DNA of 64,000 nt from an uncultured Cellulophaga sp. (lineage in GTDB: Bacteria > Bacteroidota > Bacteroidia > Flavobacteriales > Flavobacteriaceae): positions 1 through 64,000 of the forward strand of contig CANMEI010000010.1 of assembly GCA_947496695.1 (NCBI GenBank), written 5' to 3'. Shown piece after piece: positions 1 to 8,700 of the stretch; position 1 is the stretch's first letter; each line of letters begins with the position of its first letter. Under the pieces are notes generated by a model that saw only the letters and a list, made by a program, of their open reading frames with translations, had not been told where the DNA came from and did not search any database. Position numbers and translations under genes: made by a program.

Positions 1-2
1 AA

Positions 3-77
3 TGTGATAATAATACCAAATGTTCTTCTGATAAACATCAACAAAATAGAAGATCTGAATTTATTGTGGTGGAATAG
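3..77 (+). CDS. C-terminal end of an OmpA-family outer membrane protein (partial)
   Basis: The window opens inside a gene. The only open reading that ends cleanly gives 24 residues, with two cysteines six residues apart followed by the ending HQQNRRSEFIVVE and a TAG stop. The C-x5-CS-x3-HQ-x-NRRSEF ending is the usual C-terminus of OmpA/MotB-type peptidoglycan-binding domains in Bacteroidota, where the arginines contact peptidoglycan. The rest of the protein lies upstream of the window, so its N-terminal architecture cannot be stated. A strong hairpin terminator follows 24 bases after the stop. Confidence 0.75.
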   Translation, partial: CDNNTKCSSDKHQQNRRSEFIVVE

Positions 78-103
78 AAATATAAAATTAGCATAATAAA
101 AAA

Positions 104-133
104 AGCAGTTTAGAATTTTCTAAACTGCTTTTT
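104..133. terminator. Rho-independent terminator, probably used from both sides
   Basis: A perfect 12-bp stem (104-115 with 118-129) with a 2-base loop. It is flanked by A-runs on the left and T-runs on the right, so it can end the OmpA-family gene on the plus strand and tRNA-Met transcription on the minus strand. Confidence 0.85.
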
Positions 134-138
134 AATTG

Positions 139-212
139 TAGCGAGAACGAGAGTTGAACTCGTGACCTCCGGGTTATGAATCCGACGCTCTAACCAACTG
201 AGCTACCTCGCC
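139..212 (-). tRNA. tRNA-Met (anticodon CAT)
   Basis: Read on the minus strand this folds as a 74-nt cloverleaf. Acceptor GGCGAGG pairs with TCTCGCT through two G-U pairs, the D-stem is GCTC, the anticodon loop is TTCATAA, and the T-loop is TTCAACT. No CCA is encoded. The CAT anticodon fits elongator Met; a lysidine-modified Ile tRNA cannot be excluded by sequence alone. The initiator hallmark (three G-C pairs in the anticodon stem with an unpaired position 1) is not seen. It lies in the 3' region between convergently arranged genes and has its own promoter. Confidence 0.93.
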
Positions 213-230
213 AGGTTTTTTTAACGGGTG

Positions 231-263
231 CAAATATATGGTTATTTTTCTTTGGTTTCAAAA
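231..263 (-). promoter_or_regulatory. Promoter of tRNA-Met
   Basis: On the minus strand, TATATTTG (231-238) matches the Bacteroidota -7 consensus TAnnTTTG. TTTTG lies 20 bp upstream (259-263) as the -33 element. The bases just downstream are CACCCG, identical to those downstream of the tRNA-His -7 element at 39844-39851. Confidence 0.75.
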
Positions 264-347
264 TAACTTTCAAAAAAAATAATATATGTCTTTTAATTTT
301 TTTATCATTGATAAAATTATATATTGCTAATCGAAAATAGTTATAGA

Positions 348-731
348 ATGAGTGAAAAGAAAAAATTTGAAATTGAGTTTGTGATACAGTCATCACCTCA
401 ATTGCTATATACTTATATATCAACGCCTTCAGGTTTATCTGAATGGTTTGCCGACAATGTAAACTCAAGAGGGGAGAAGTTCTTTTTTATATGGGATGAG
501 TCTGAAGAAGAGGCTAAATTATTAAAAAGGAAAAGTGAAGAATTTGTTAAATTTACTTGGGTTGAAGAAGATGACGATAGTTTTTTTGAAATGAGAATTA
601 TTGTTGATGAAATAACTTCTGATGTTTCATTATTTATTACTGATTTTGCAGAAGAAGATGAAATAGACGAATCTAAAATGTTATGGACAAATCAAGTGTC
701 TAGTTTAAAACAAGTTTTAGGCTCAGCTTAA
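348..731 (+). CDS. START-like (AHSA1/SRPBCC) domain protein
   Basis: A 127-residue acidic protein. It opens with a beta strand (FEIEFVIQSSP) and a helix containing YISTPSGLSEWFADNV, the typical start of an AHSA1/START-like helix-grip fold, followed by beta strands and a C-terminal helix (residues ~105-125). Such small proteins bind hydrophobic ligands or act as Hsp90 co-chaperone-like modules; no ligand can be named here. A TTG lies in frame at 324, but ATG at 348 fits the fold start and is preferred. It sits upstream of a class IV aminotransferase and YqgE, an order I associate with flavobacterial genomes. The gene begins about 135 bases from the divergent tRNA-Met. Confidence 0.8.
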   Translation: MSEKKKFEIEFVIQSSPQLLYTYISTPSGLSEWFADNVNSRGEKFFFIWDESEEEAKLLKRKSEEFVKFTWVEEDDDSFFEMRIIVDEITSDVSLFITDFAEEDEIDESKMLWTNQVSSLKQVLGSA

Positions 732-788
732 AGATTCTTTTATTATAAAGCAATATATTTGGCCTTGAATAAATTTCAAGGTTTTTTT

Positions 789-1634
789 ATGCTTAATTTT
801 AATGGTGAACTTTTAGAAAATAATACTAATTTTATTAATCAAGAAAATAGAGGACTTCGTTATGGAGATTCTTTATTTGAAACAATAAGAGTAGTAAATA
901 ATAAAATATACTTCTGGGAAGATCATTATTTACGATTAATGGCATCTATGCGTATCTTACGCATGGAAATTCCAATGAATTTTACCATGGAATATCTAGA
1001 AGATCAGATTCTTGAAACCATAGAAGCTAATGAATTAGGTAATACTGCTGTTAGAATTAGATTTACTGTTTATAGAAACAATGGTGGTTTATATACCCCT
1101 TCAACTAATGAAATTTCATTTATTATAGAAGCAAAAGAATTAGATGCTCCTTTTTTTATGATTGATGAAAAAGACTATGAAGTGGAGCTTTTTAAAGATT
1201 TTTATGTAAACGCAGATATGCTTTCAACTTTAAAAACAAATAATAAAATAATAAATGTAGTTGGTAGTATTTATGCAAAAGAAAATAATTATCAAAACTG
1301 TATTTTATTAAACAACCAGAAAATGGTTGTTGAAGTTTTAAATGGTAATTTATTTATGGTAGTTGGTAATGTTATTAAAACACCACTAAAAAGTGAAGGT
1401 TGTTTAAATGGTATTCTAAGAAAAAAACTAATAGAAATTATAGGTAAATTAGAAAACTATACTATTGAAGAGGCAACAATTTCCCCTTTTGAATTACAAA
1501 AAGCAGATGAACTTTTTGTTACGAATGCTATTGTTGGTATACAACCAATAACCAAATATAGGAAAAAGAAGTACGTTAATATTGTTGCTAAAGATTTAGT
1601 GGGTAAACTTAATGCTACTGTTAGATTAAGTTAA
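789..1634 (+). CDS. Class IV aminotransferase (BCAT / aminodeoxychorismate lyase-like)
   Basis: A 281-residue fold-type IV PLP enzyme. Early residues GLRYGDSLFETIRV match the family's substrate-loop motif, and the region around KTNNKIINVVGSIYAKEN carries the lysine expected to hold PLP. NGNLFMVVGN and GILRKKLIEI follow in family order. Homologues are branched-chain aminotransferases, D-amino-acid aminotransferases or PabC (4-amino-4-deoxychorismate lyase). The single-gene context does not separate these, so the substrate is unassigned. ATG at 789 is preferred over the TTG at 759. The stop lies 2 bases from the stop of the convergent yqgE gene with no obvious terminator between. Confidence 0.8.
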   Translation: MLNFNGELLENNTNFINQENRGLRYGDSLFETIRVVNNKIYFWEDHYLRLMASMRILRMEIPMNFTMEYLEDQILETIEANELGNTAVRIRFTVYRNNGGLYTPSTNEISFIIEAKELDAPFFMIDEKDYEVELFKDFYVNADMLSTLKTNNKIINVVGSIYAKENNYQNCILLNNQKMVVEVLNGNLFMVVGNVIKTPLKSEGCLNGILRKKLIEIIGKLENYTIEEATISPFELQKADELFVTNAIVGIQPITKYRKKKYVNIVAKDLVGKLNATVRLS

Positions 1635-1636
1635 AA

Positions 1637-2197
1637 CTAATTTAAGCTGGGGTTTTCTGGAGTATTAGACCATAATAAATAATCTCCACCAAGCTCTACC
1701 ATTTTATCTTTCCATAAAGCGTTAACTGGTATTTGAATAATATCGCTTTCATATTTATTAGGTACAATTACCCAAGATTTAGAAATAAGTTCTTGATTTA
1801 ATTGAGAAGAATCCCAACCAGTATATCCCAAAAAGAACCTGATATCTTGTGTAGAAATAGAGTCAGTATTAATTAAATTAACAATTGTTTCAAAGTCTCC
1901 TCCCCAATAAATTCCATCAGATATTTCAACGCTATTGGCTATTAATTGTGGTACTTTATGAATAAAGTAAAGATTATCTTGTTCTACGGGTCCGCCATTA
2001 AATACTTGAAAAGGCTTATCTATTTCCGTAACTAAATCATTAATGGTATACTCTAATGGTTTATTTAATATAAAGCCTACAGAGCCTTCATTATTGTGTT
2101 CGGCAAGCAATACTACAGATCTACTAAAAGATACATCACCAGTTAAAGCTGGTTCTGCAATCAATAGTTTACCCTTGTTAGGTTGAATATTCATCAT
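1637..2197 (-). CDS. YqgE/AlgH family protein
   Basis: A 186-residue member of the YqgE/AlgH family (formerly DUF179). Signatures are GKLLIAEPALTGDVSFSRSVVLL at the N-terminus, then EGSVGFILNKPL and FNGGPVEQDNLYFIH, with FFLGYTGWDSSQLNQEL near the centre; length is normal. The family fold is known, but its biochemical role is not. AlgH was named from alginate regulation in Pseudomonas; proximity to the alginate locus 44 kb away should not be over-read. Two adjacent ATG codons can serve as start. The gene is downstream of HU on the same strand, separated by a terminator. Confidence 0.9.
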   Translation of the reverse strand: MMNIQPNKGKLLIAEPALTGDVSFSRSVVLLAEHNNEGSVGFILNKPLEYTINDLVTEIDKPFQVFNGGPVEQDNLYFIHKVPQLIANSVEISDGIYWGGDFETIVNLINTDSISTQDIRFFLGYTGWDSSQLNQELISKSWVIVPNKYESDIIQIPVNALWKDKMVELGGDYLLWSNTPENPSLN

Positions 2198-2260
2198 ATG
2201 GCAGTGCTATTTAAACCTAAAATAAGACAAAAATTTTTGTAATAAAAGTCTTTCATAAAA

Positions 2261-2290
2261 AAAAGCACTTCTTTATTAAGAAGTGCTTTT
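2261..2290 (-). terminator. Terminator after the HU gene
   Basis: A 13-bp perfect stem (2261-2273 with 2278-2290) with a 4-base loop, followed on the minus strand by a T-run. It ends HU transcription before yqgE. Confidence 0.88.
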
Positions 2291-2317
2291 AATTCTATTG
2301 CTAGAAGTATATATAAT

Positions 2318-2590
2318 TTAGTTTACTGCTTTTGCTAATTCTGCACCTGCTTTAAACTTAACAACATTTTTAGCAGCGATTTTGATAGTCTTACCAGTTT
2401 GAGGGTTTCTACCATCTCTTGCTTCTCTTCTAGAAACAGACCAAGATCCGAAACCTACTAAAGAAATTCTATCACCTTTTTTAAGAGAACCTTCTACATT
2501 ACCTAAAAATGACTCTAAAGCTTTCTTAGCTGCTGCTTTTGTGATACCTGCATCTGCTGCCATTGCATCGATTAATTCTGTTTTGTTCAT
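2318..2590 (-). CDS. HU family DNA-binding protein
   Basis: A 90-residue histone-like protein. It starts MNKTELIDAMAADAGITKAAAKKALESF and continues with GDRISLVGFGSWSVSRREARDGRNPQTGK, which contains the GFG turn and the RNPQTG tip of the DNA-bending beta arm with its intercalating proline. The length and ending (FKAGAELAKAVN) are typical. It compacts and bends DNA as a homodimer. It is monocistronic, with a consensus promoter at 2631-2660 and a strong terminator at 2261-2290, consistent with high expression. Confidence 0.96.
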   Translation of the reverse strand: MNKTELIDAMAADAGITKAAAKKALESFLGNVEGSLKKGDRISLVGFGSWSVSRREARDGRNPQTGKTIKIAAKNVVKFKAGAELAKAVN

Positions 2591-2630
2591 AATTTTAATA
2601 TTAATTGTTTTTAAAATTTCTATACCCTAA

Positions 2631-2660
2631 CAAATTTATAAGGATAAATGGTTAACACAA
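2631..2660 (-). promoter_or_regulatory. Promoter of the HU gene
   Basis: On the minus strand TTG (2658-2660), then exactly 19 bp, then TAAATTTG (2631-2638): a perfect match to the Bacteroidota vegetative promoter. The -7 element ends 40 bases before the HU start codon. Confidence 0.85.
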
Positions 2661-2761
2661 GTAAAACATAGGGAAATCAGCGTTTTTGTTAATAACTATG
2701 CTTGTTTGTTGATAAAGTAGGACTTTTTCTACACTTCGTGGAAGCTAGTGGTAGCAAGGCT

Positions 2762-3709
2762 TTAGCCAACATGAGCATTTTTACTCAATTTTATCCCATT
2801 TAAGATATCTTGTGTTTTCATCTTTCTTTTACCGGGCAACTGAATTTCTAAAAGTTCAATAAAACCGCCTTCAACGGCAATTTTCATTGTTTTCTTGTCA
2901 AAGACTATTGTTTTTAATTTATGTTCATGTGCTACTTTTTCTATACGAACATTATAAATTTTTAAAAATATTTCATCATTATCATTATATAGGGTAGTCC
3001 ATGAAGCAGGGTAGGGACTTAAACCTCTAATATGATTATAGATTGTTTTAATGGGTTTGTCCCAATTAACTTCGCAGGTATCTTTATGAATTTTATAAGC
3101 AACTTTTTCAATAGGTATTTTTGGTTGTGCTTGCGTAGTAACTTTTCCTCTTTCTATGAGTTGTACTGTTTCTAAAACTAAAGTTGCACCTGAGTGCATT
3201 AATTTATCATGTAAGGTGCCTGCAGTATCTTCTTTGCTAATACCGGTATTTGATTGTAGAATTATTTCACCAGTGTCAATTTTATCATCTATAAAAAAAG
3301 TAGTAACACCAGTTTTTGTTTCTCCATTTATAATGGCCCAATTAATAGGTGCAGCACCACGATAATCTGGTAATAATGATGCATGAAGGTTAAAAGTTCC
3401 AAATTCTGGAATTTCCCAAACTACTTTTGGTAGCATTCTAAAAGCAACAATAATTTGTAAGTTGGCTTTTAAAGCTTTCAATTCTTCTAAAAAATCTTCG
3501 TTTTTTAAATTAGTAGGTTGTAGAACGTTTAAGTTATTATCAACTGCATATTTTTTTACTGCAGATTCTTGTAGTTTTCTACCACGACCAGCAGGCTTAT
3601 CAGGTGAAGTTATAACTCCAACAACTTCGTATGAATTTTTAACAAGGGTATCTAGTATACCGACTGCAAAATCGGGAGTACCCATAAATACAATTCGTAA
3701 CTTATTCAT
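2762..3709 (-). CDS. fmt: Methionyl-tRNA formyltransferase
   Basis: 315 residues. N-terminal formyltransferase domain: RIVFMGTPDFAVGIL, the loop VITSPDKPAGRGRK, and catalytic-region NLHASLLPDYRGAAPINWAI with the conserved Asn-His. SLLPxYRG identifies Fmt. The C-terminal tRNA-binding domain runs from residue ~205 (NHIRGLSPYPASW is diagnostic). It formylates Met on initiator tRNA using 10-formyl-THF. Its ATG directly abuts the recQ stop (TAAATG), so the two are translationally coupled, with fmt distal. Confidence 0.97.
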   Translation of the reverse strand: MNKLRIVFMGTPDFAVGILDTLVKNSYEVVGVITSPDKPAGRGRKLQESAVKKYAVDNNLNVLQPTNLKNEDFLEELKALKANLQIIVAFRMLPKVVWEIPEFGTFNLHASLLPDYRGAAPINWAIINGETKTGVTTFFIDDKIDTGEIILQSNTGISKEDTAGTLHDKLMHSGATLVLETVQLIERGKVTTQAQPKIPIEKVAYKIHKDTCEVNWDKPIKTIYNHIRGLSPYPASWTTLYNDNDEIFLKIYNVRIEKVAHEHKLKTIVFDKKTMKIAVEGGFIELLEIQLPGKRKMKTQDILNGIKLSKNAHVG

Positions 3710-5608
3710 TTATAATACTATTTTATATTCGTTTGTAGCTGTAATTTCTATTTTTTCTTCTTCGAGTAATGATTGTATTGCGATAAAAATGGATTCTTCT
3801 TTATATAGTACGTTTTTTATGAGCTCTCGTGATGATTGAGGTTTTTGTTTTAATTGATGACCAATTGCTTCTTTAACTAAGTCTAATATTTCTAGTGCTA
3901 AATCTGGTTTTTTTGTGCAAACATCGCACTTACCACATTTTTCTCTTTTTTCGCCAAAATAGGTTAATAATTGTTGACTTCGGCACACTTTATCATTTTT
4001 TAAATAACCTAGTATTGCCTTAATGTTTTTTGTTTTCTGTTCAATTAAAAGTTCTACTTTTTTGCTAAAAAGGTTAATAGTCCGGTCATCTTCTCTAGGT
4101 ACAAGAAATACTAATTCAATATCATTATGTTGCGCATTATATGTTATAATCTCATCCTTTTTTAATTGTTCTAATGTTTTTACAATGTTAGATTCTGGAA
4201 CGTTAATTTTTTTCGCAATAGACCATGTGTTAATTTTAGTATCATATTCAAAGATACCTCCATAAGTTCTTAAAATGGTTTGAATAACTAAAGCGCTTTT
4301 TTGATAGGTATCTATATAATCAAAAACTTGATTTTTAGTAGCTATAAATTGTATGCTTGTTTTTTTTGAGAATGATTCTGATAAGGCGACTACTGAATTC
4401 TGATCTAAAACCCGTAGCCCATTATATACCATAAAGGTATTAAGCTTATAAGCATTACAGAATTCATTTAAATTTAATTGATGAGTTTCAGTGTTACTTT
4501 CTCCAAATGAAATTTGAAAATAATTATTAAGCTTATTATATAAAATTTTTAAAAAGGATACTGTAGGTAAACCACTTATAAATTGCTTTTTTAGTTGATT
4601 TTCATCAGTATTATTTACTAAAACGATAGCTTTTGAAGTTTCACCGTTTCTACCAGCTCTACCAGCTTCTTGAAAATAATTTTCAATACTATCAGGTATC
4701 TGATAATGTATTACAGTGCTTACATCAGGTTTGTCTATACCCATACCAAAGGCATTTGTAGCTACCATTACTTGCACTTTATCATTTAACCAATCTTGTA
4801 ATCGGGTTTCTTTATCTTTTTTATTTAATCCACCATGAAAAAAAGTAGCACTAATATTTTGTTGTAGTAATTGATTTGAAAGTTGGTTTGTTAGTCTACG
4901 AGTTCGTACATAAACAATAGCACTTTGTTTTGTTTGTGATAAAATTTCTTTTAATTGATAGGCTTTATCTTCATCCCAGTGAACAGAAAAAGCAATGTTT
5001 TCACGTGCATAAGAAGATTTTTCTATTAAAGGTTCTTCTAAATTCAAATTACTAATAATATCACTAGCTACTAGTGGTGTTGCCGTAGCCGTTAAGGCAA
5101 TAATTGGAGCCTCAGGAGCTAATTCTCTTAAAACAGCACAATTTAAATAAGAAGGTCTAAAATCATTTCCCCATTGCGATATGCAATGCGCTTCATCAAT
5201 AGCAATTAGGTTCACATTCATTTCTTGAATGCGATTCTTAACAATATCTTGTTGCAAGCGTTCGGGTGATAAATACAAAAACTTATAGTTTCCGTACAAA
5301 CAATTGTCAAGTAAATCAATTACTTCATTTTGTGAAATGCCACCTGTAAGTGCAAGCGCTTTTATGCCTTTTTTTTTAAGGTTATCTACTTGATTTTTTA
5401 TTAAAGCTATTAGCGGTGATATAACAATACAAATACCGTCATTGGAAAGTGCTGGAATTTGAAAACAGAGTGATTTTCCGCCTCCTGTAGGTAACAGTGC
5501 AAGAACATCTTTTTTATCTAAAATAGCAGAGATTACCTGTTCCTGAGATTCTTTAAAATCAGAAAATCCCCAATATTTTTTTAAAATATCTTTTGGATTT
5601 ATGGGCAC
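3710..5608 (-). CDS. recQ: ATP-dependent DNA helicase RecQ, short form without HRDC
   Basis: 632 residues. Helicase motif I is LLPTGGGKSLCFQIPAL and motif II is AIDEAHCISQWGNDFRPSY (DEAH plus the RecQ aromatic-rich loop). Motif V/VI is ATNAFGMGIDKPDV and QEAGRAGRNG. The zinc-binding domain has cysteines in CRSQQLLTYFGEKREKCGKCDVC. The ~80-residue C-terminal tail does not look like an HRDC domain, so this is the shorter RecQ type often found as a second paralogue in Bacteroidota (inference). It unwinds 3'-to-5' in recombination and fork repair. It is probably co-transcribed with the upstream ATPase gene (5-base gap) and fmt. Confidence 0.95.
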   Translation of the reverse strand: MPINPKDILKKYWGFSDFKESQEQVISAILDKKDVLALLPTGGGKSLCFQIPALSNDGICIVISPLIALIKNQVDNLKKKGIKALALTGGISQNEVIDLLDNCLYGNYKFLYLSPERLQQDIVKNRIQEMNVNLIAIDEAHCISQWGNDFRPSYLNCAVLRELAPEAPIIALTATATPLVASDIISNLNLEEPLIEKSSYARENIAFSVHWDEDKAYQLKEILSQTKQSAIVYVRTRRLTNQLSNQLLQQNISATFFHGGLNKKDKETRLQDWLNDKVQVMVATNAFGMGIDKPDVSTVIHYQIPDSIENYFQEAGRAGRNGETSKAIVLVNNTDENQLKKQFISGLPTVSFLKILYNKLNNYFQISFGESNTETHQLNLNEFCNAYKLNTFMVYNGLRVLDQNSVVALSESFSKKTSIQFIATKNQVFDYIDTYQKSALVIQTILRTYGGIFEYDTKINTWSIAKKINVPESNIVKTLEQLKKDEIITYNAQHNDIELVFLVPREDDRTINLFSKKVELLIEQKTKNIKAILGYLKNDKVCRSQQLLTYFGEKREKCGKCDVCTKKPDLALEILDLVKEAIGHQLKQKPQSSRELIKNVLYKEESIFIAIQSLLEEEKIEITATNEYKIVL

Positions 5609-5613
5609 AAATA

Positions 5614-6150
5614 TTAAGTTATATTATCTAGAATAAATGCTATTCTATTTTCAATAGTATCTTTAGGTACTTCAATAGTTTTATAGCCAAAATTCTCATA
5701 TGTCTTTTTTAAGAAATCATGAATTTTTAAAGCTTCTTCAAAATTCTCATAACGTTCATTGTCAGATGTATGTATTTCTCTCCAAGGTGGTAATAAGAAT
5801 ACAGTATCATACTTATTCTCGTAGCAAATAGCCTCAAAATCTTTAGAGTATTTCGTTTCAAAACAATCTAAATAAGCAATAACATCGGGTAAAGCTCTGT
5901 CAAAAAAAACAACAGGTTTTTGCACTGATTTAGCCTCATTGAATTGTTTTAATCTGCCAGCTAAAATTCGCTCACTAAAAAGTAAAGGATCAGATAAAAA
6001 AAGTTGTTCAATACCTTCTTCTCTAGCCTGTAATGTTATTTCACGAGAAATTTCATGATAACATGTATGTCCGGCTTTTTCTATACCTGAAATTACTGAT
6101 GTTTTTCCAGTGCTTGGCCCACCAGCAATAACTATTTTTTTTGCGTTCAA
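5614..6150 (-). CDS. P-loop ATPase/kinase (AAA_28 type, NadR-like)
   Basis: A 178-residue P-loop protein if read from TTG at 6150: it then starts LNAKKIVIAGGPSTGKTSVI, with a Walker A of GGPSTGKT. YHEISREITLQAREEGIEQ and PVVFFDRALPDVIAYLDCF follow; the latter fits a Walker B/lid region. The closest recognisable family is the AAA_28/NadR-like nucleotide-binding group; substrate unknown. The frame stays open upstream to 6339 with ATG at 6243, but that extension is hydrophobic, low-complexity and would overlap the divergent DUF493 promoter and start, so I prefer the TTG. Start confidence is moderate. It lies 5 bases upstream of recQ in the same operon. Confidence 0.78.
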   Translation of the reverse strand: MNAKKIVIAGGPSTGKTSVISGIEKAGHTCYHEISREITLQAREEGIEQLFLSDPLLFSERILAGRLKQFNEAKSVQKPVVFFDRALPDVIAYLDCFETKYSKDFEAICYENKYDTVFLLPPWREIHTSDNERYENFEEALKIHDFLKKTYENFGYKTIEVPKDTIENRIAFILDNIT

Positions 6151-6288
6151 TAGAAATAATTTTAGTGTATCAATATTAACTACCAATTTAATTATTGAGT
6201 AATTAATATAAGACAATATATTTAACAAAAGTAATGAAAGCATAGTGACAAAAAAATTGTCTTGTATACTTATATTTGCAAAAACAAT

Positions 6289-6579
6289 ATGATGGAAGCA
6301 GATAAACAGAAAGATTTTTATATAAAATTGAAAGCACAATTAGAAGATACTTCAAGTTGGCCTGCTACATATTTATATAAATTTATTGTGCCAACAGAAG
6401 GTACAGGAGTAAGAGAAGTAGAAGCTGTTTTTGATAATGATGGTGCTGTTGTTACTAAAAAACTATCAAAAAATGGCAAATATACCAGTGTTAGTATAAG
6501 TTTAGTGATGAAAAATCCTGATGCAGTTATAGAAAAATATAAATTAGTTGGTGAGATTGAAAATGTAATATCATTATAA
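6289..6579 (+). CDS. DUF493 family protein
   Basis: A 96-residue protein of the DUF493 (YbeD-like) family: DFYIKLKAQLEDTSSWPATYLYKFIVP at the N-terminus, then KKLSKNGKYTSVSISLVMKNPDAVIEKYK. It has a ferredoxin-like alpha/beta sandwich. YbeD sits near lipoate genes in enterobacteria, but its function is unproven. Two consecutive ATGs (6289, 6292) are available; the in-frame TTG further upstream lies within the likely promoter. A TATATTTG -7-like element occurs at 6271-6278, 10 bases before the start, but lacks a clear -33. Confidence 0.85.
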   Translation: MMEADKQKDFYIKLKAQLEDTSSWPATYLYKFIVPTEGTGVREVEAVFDNDGAVVTKKLSKNGKYTSVSISLVMKNPDAVIEKYKLVGEIENVISL

Positions 6580-6667
6580 TCTTAGTATATCTAACAGAAA
6601 TTTGTTAATTTGCAAGCATTAAGAGTAGACTTTCCTCTTTCATAATTATTAAGAAAAACTTTTCAAT

Positions 6668-7351
6668 TTGAGTTTAGCCAATAACGAAGTATTCAATTTA
6701 GAATACAACACAGAGCGCGCCCAGCTTATTATACCTGAATATGGGCGTCATTTTCAAAAAATGGTAGATTACGCAATGTCTATAGAAGACGATGAAGAGC
6801 GTAATAAAGTAGCAAATTCTATTATTAGTGTAATGGGGAATTTACAACCTCATTTAAGAGATGTACCTGATTTTCAACATAAACTTTGGGATCAGTTATT
6901 TATCATGTCTGATTTTAAATTAAAAGTAGACTCTCCTTTTCCTATTACTACAAGAGAAATGTTGAAGGAGCGCCCAGATAAATTAGATTATCCTCAAAAT
7001 TTCCCAAAATATCGTTTTTATGGTAATAACATAAAATTGATGATTGATGTAGCTATTTCTTGGGATAAAGGTGATAAGCGTGATGGTTTAGAATATGCCA
7101 TAGCCAACCACATGAAAAAATGTTACTTGAATTGGAATAAAGATACGGTTGATGATACTGCAATATTCAAACACTTATATGAGCTTAGTGATGGTAAAAT
7201 TGACTTAGCAGAACGTGGAGAGAGTTTGACAGATAGTGGACAGTTTTTGAAAAATAGACCTGCTAAACAAAATTCAAACCGTTCTAATAATAAAAAGAAT
7301 AGCAATACCAACAATAGAAATAATAATAATCGTAATAAAAAACGATACTAA
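6668..7351 (+). CDS. DUF4290 family protein
   Basis: 227 residues matching the Bacteroidota-restricted DUF4290 family: FNLEYNTERAQLIIPEYGRHFQKMVDYA near the start, then LKERPDKLDYPQNFPKYRFYGNNIKLMIDVAI. The last ~30 residues are a disordered Asn/Arg/Lys tail (NSNTNNRNNNNRNKKRY), suggesting contact with nucleic acid or an acidic partner (inference). No function is known. The start is TTG at 6668; no ATG precedes the conserved core. It lies 16 bases upstream of murA, probably co-transcribed. Confidence 0.85.
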   Translation: MSLANNEVFNLEYNTERAQLIIPEYGRHFQKMVDYAMSIEDDEERNKVANSIISVMGNLQPHLRDVPDFQHKLWDQLFIMSDFKLKVDSPFPITTREMLKERPDKLDYPQNFPKYRFYGNNIKLMIDVAISWDKGDKRDGLEYAIANHMKKCYLNWNKDTVDDTAIFKHLYELSDGKIDLAERGESLTDSGQFLKNRPAKQNSNRSNNKKNSNTNNRNNNNRNKKRY

Positions 7352-7367
7352 AATTTTTAGGAATTAA

Positions 7368-8678
7368 ATGGGCACATTTAAAATTGAAGGTGGTCACCAA
7401 TTAAGTGGAGAAATTATCCCTCAGGGAGCGAAAAATGAAGCGTTACAAATATTATGTGCAGTTTTATTAACTGCAGAACCCGTAACGATTAGTAATATTC
7501 CTGATATTGTTGATGTTAATAAGCTTATAGCTTTATTAGAAGATTTAGGGGTTAAAATACAGAAAAAAGGTAGAGGTACTTATAGCTTTGTAGCTGATGA
7601 TGTAAATTTAGATTATCTACAATCTGATCAGTTTAAACACGACGGAAGAGGTCTTAGAGGTTCAATTATGCTTGTTGGTCCATTATTGGCACGTTTTGGT
7701 AAAGGTTATATCCCAAAACCAGGAGGTGATAAAATTGGTCGTAGAAGATTAGATACACACTTTGAAGGTTTTATTAACCTTGGAGCCAAATTTAGATATA
7801 ATAAAGAAGAATCTTTTTATGGAGTAGAAGCTAAAAAACTAAAAGGTACTTACATGCTTTTAGATGAAGCTTCAGTTACAGGTACTGCAAATATTGTTAT
7901 GGCTGCTGTTTTAGCAGAAGGAACAACTACTATATATAATGCCGCTTGCGAACCATATTTACAGCAACTATGTAAAATGCTGAATAGAATGGGAGCAAAA
8001 ATTACTGGTGTAGGTTCAAACTTATTAGTGATTGAAGGTGTTGATTCTCTTGGTGGTACAGAGCATAGAATGTTGCCTGATATGATTGAAATTGGTAGCT
8101 GGATTGGCCTTGCAGCTATGACAAGAAGCGAGCTTACCATTAAAAATGTAAGTTGGGATGATTTAGGTCAAATACCTTCTGTTTTTAGAAAATTAGGTAT
8201 TACTCTTGAACGCAAAGATGACGATATCTATATTCCAAAACATGTTGATGGATATGAAATTCAGAATTATATAGATGGTTCGATTTTAACAATATCTGAT
8301 GCTCCATGGCCGGGTTTAACACCTGATTTATTGAGTATTATTTTAGTTGTAGCTACACAAGCAAGAGGAGAAGTGTTGATACATCAGAAGATGTTTGAAA
8401 GTCGTTTGTTCTTTGTAGATAAATTATTAGATATGGGAGCAAAAGTTATTCTTTGTGATCCACATAGAGCAACTGTAATAGGTCATGATTTTAAATCAAC
8501 TTTAAAAGCAACCACTATGGTTTCACCAGATATTAGAGCAGGTGTTTCTTTACTAATTGCAGCATTATCAGCAAAAGGAACTTCTACAATTCACAATATA
8601 GAACAGATTGATAGAGGTTATGAAAATATAGATGAACGTTTACGTGCTATTGGAGCAAAAATTACAAGAGTATCGTAA
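7368..8678 (+). CDS. murA: UDP-N-acetylglucosamine 1-carboxyvinyltransferase MurA, with Asp at the fosfomycin-target position
   Basis: 436 residues, the full two-domain EPSP-synthase fold. Start GTFKIEGGHQLSGEIIPQGAKNEAL contains the substrate-contacting Lys-Asn pair, and DIRAGVSLLIAAL is near the end. It transfers enolpyruvate to UDP-GlcNAc, the first committed step of peptidoglycan synthesis. The mobile-loop motif that is PGGC-x-IG in E. coli reads PGGDKIGRRR here, so the Cys115 equivalent is Asp121. Cys-to-Asp at this position is established as compatible with activity and as blocking fosfomycin alkylation. Downstream of DUF4290, ended by a terminator at 8701-8737. Confidence 0.96.
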   Translation: MGTFKIEGGHQLSGEIIPQGAKNEALQILCAVLLTAEPVTISNIPDIVDVNKLIALLEDLGVKIQKKGRGTYSFVADDVNLDYLQSDQFKHDGRGLRGSIMLVGPLLARFGKGYIPKPGGDKIGRRRLDTHFEGFINLGAKFRYNKEESFYGVEAKKLKGTYMLLDEASVTGTANIVMAAVLAEGTTTIYNAACEPYLQQLCKMLNRMGAKITGVGSNLLVIEGVDSLGGTEHRMLPDMIEIGSWIGLAAMTRSELTIKNVSWDDLGQIPSVFRKLGITLERKDDDIYIPKHVDGYEIQNYIDGSILTISDAPWPGLTPDLLSIILVVATQARGEVLIHQKMFESRLFFVDKLLDMGAKVILCDPHRATVIGHDFKSTLKATTMVSPDIRAGVSLLIAALSAKGTSTIHNIEQIDRGYENIDERLRAIGAKITRVS

Positions 8679-8700
8679 AAAGTAATAGGAGATTAAGTTA

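Noticed and set aside
3156..3839. Open frames on the plus strand opposite fmt and recQ
   Set aside because: They lie wholly inside strongly supported genes, show no family motif, and have no promoter or start context.
6151..6339. N-terminal extension of the P-loop ATPase to 6339 or 6243
   Set aside because: The extra residues are hydrophobic, match no family start and would cover the DUF493 promoter and start.
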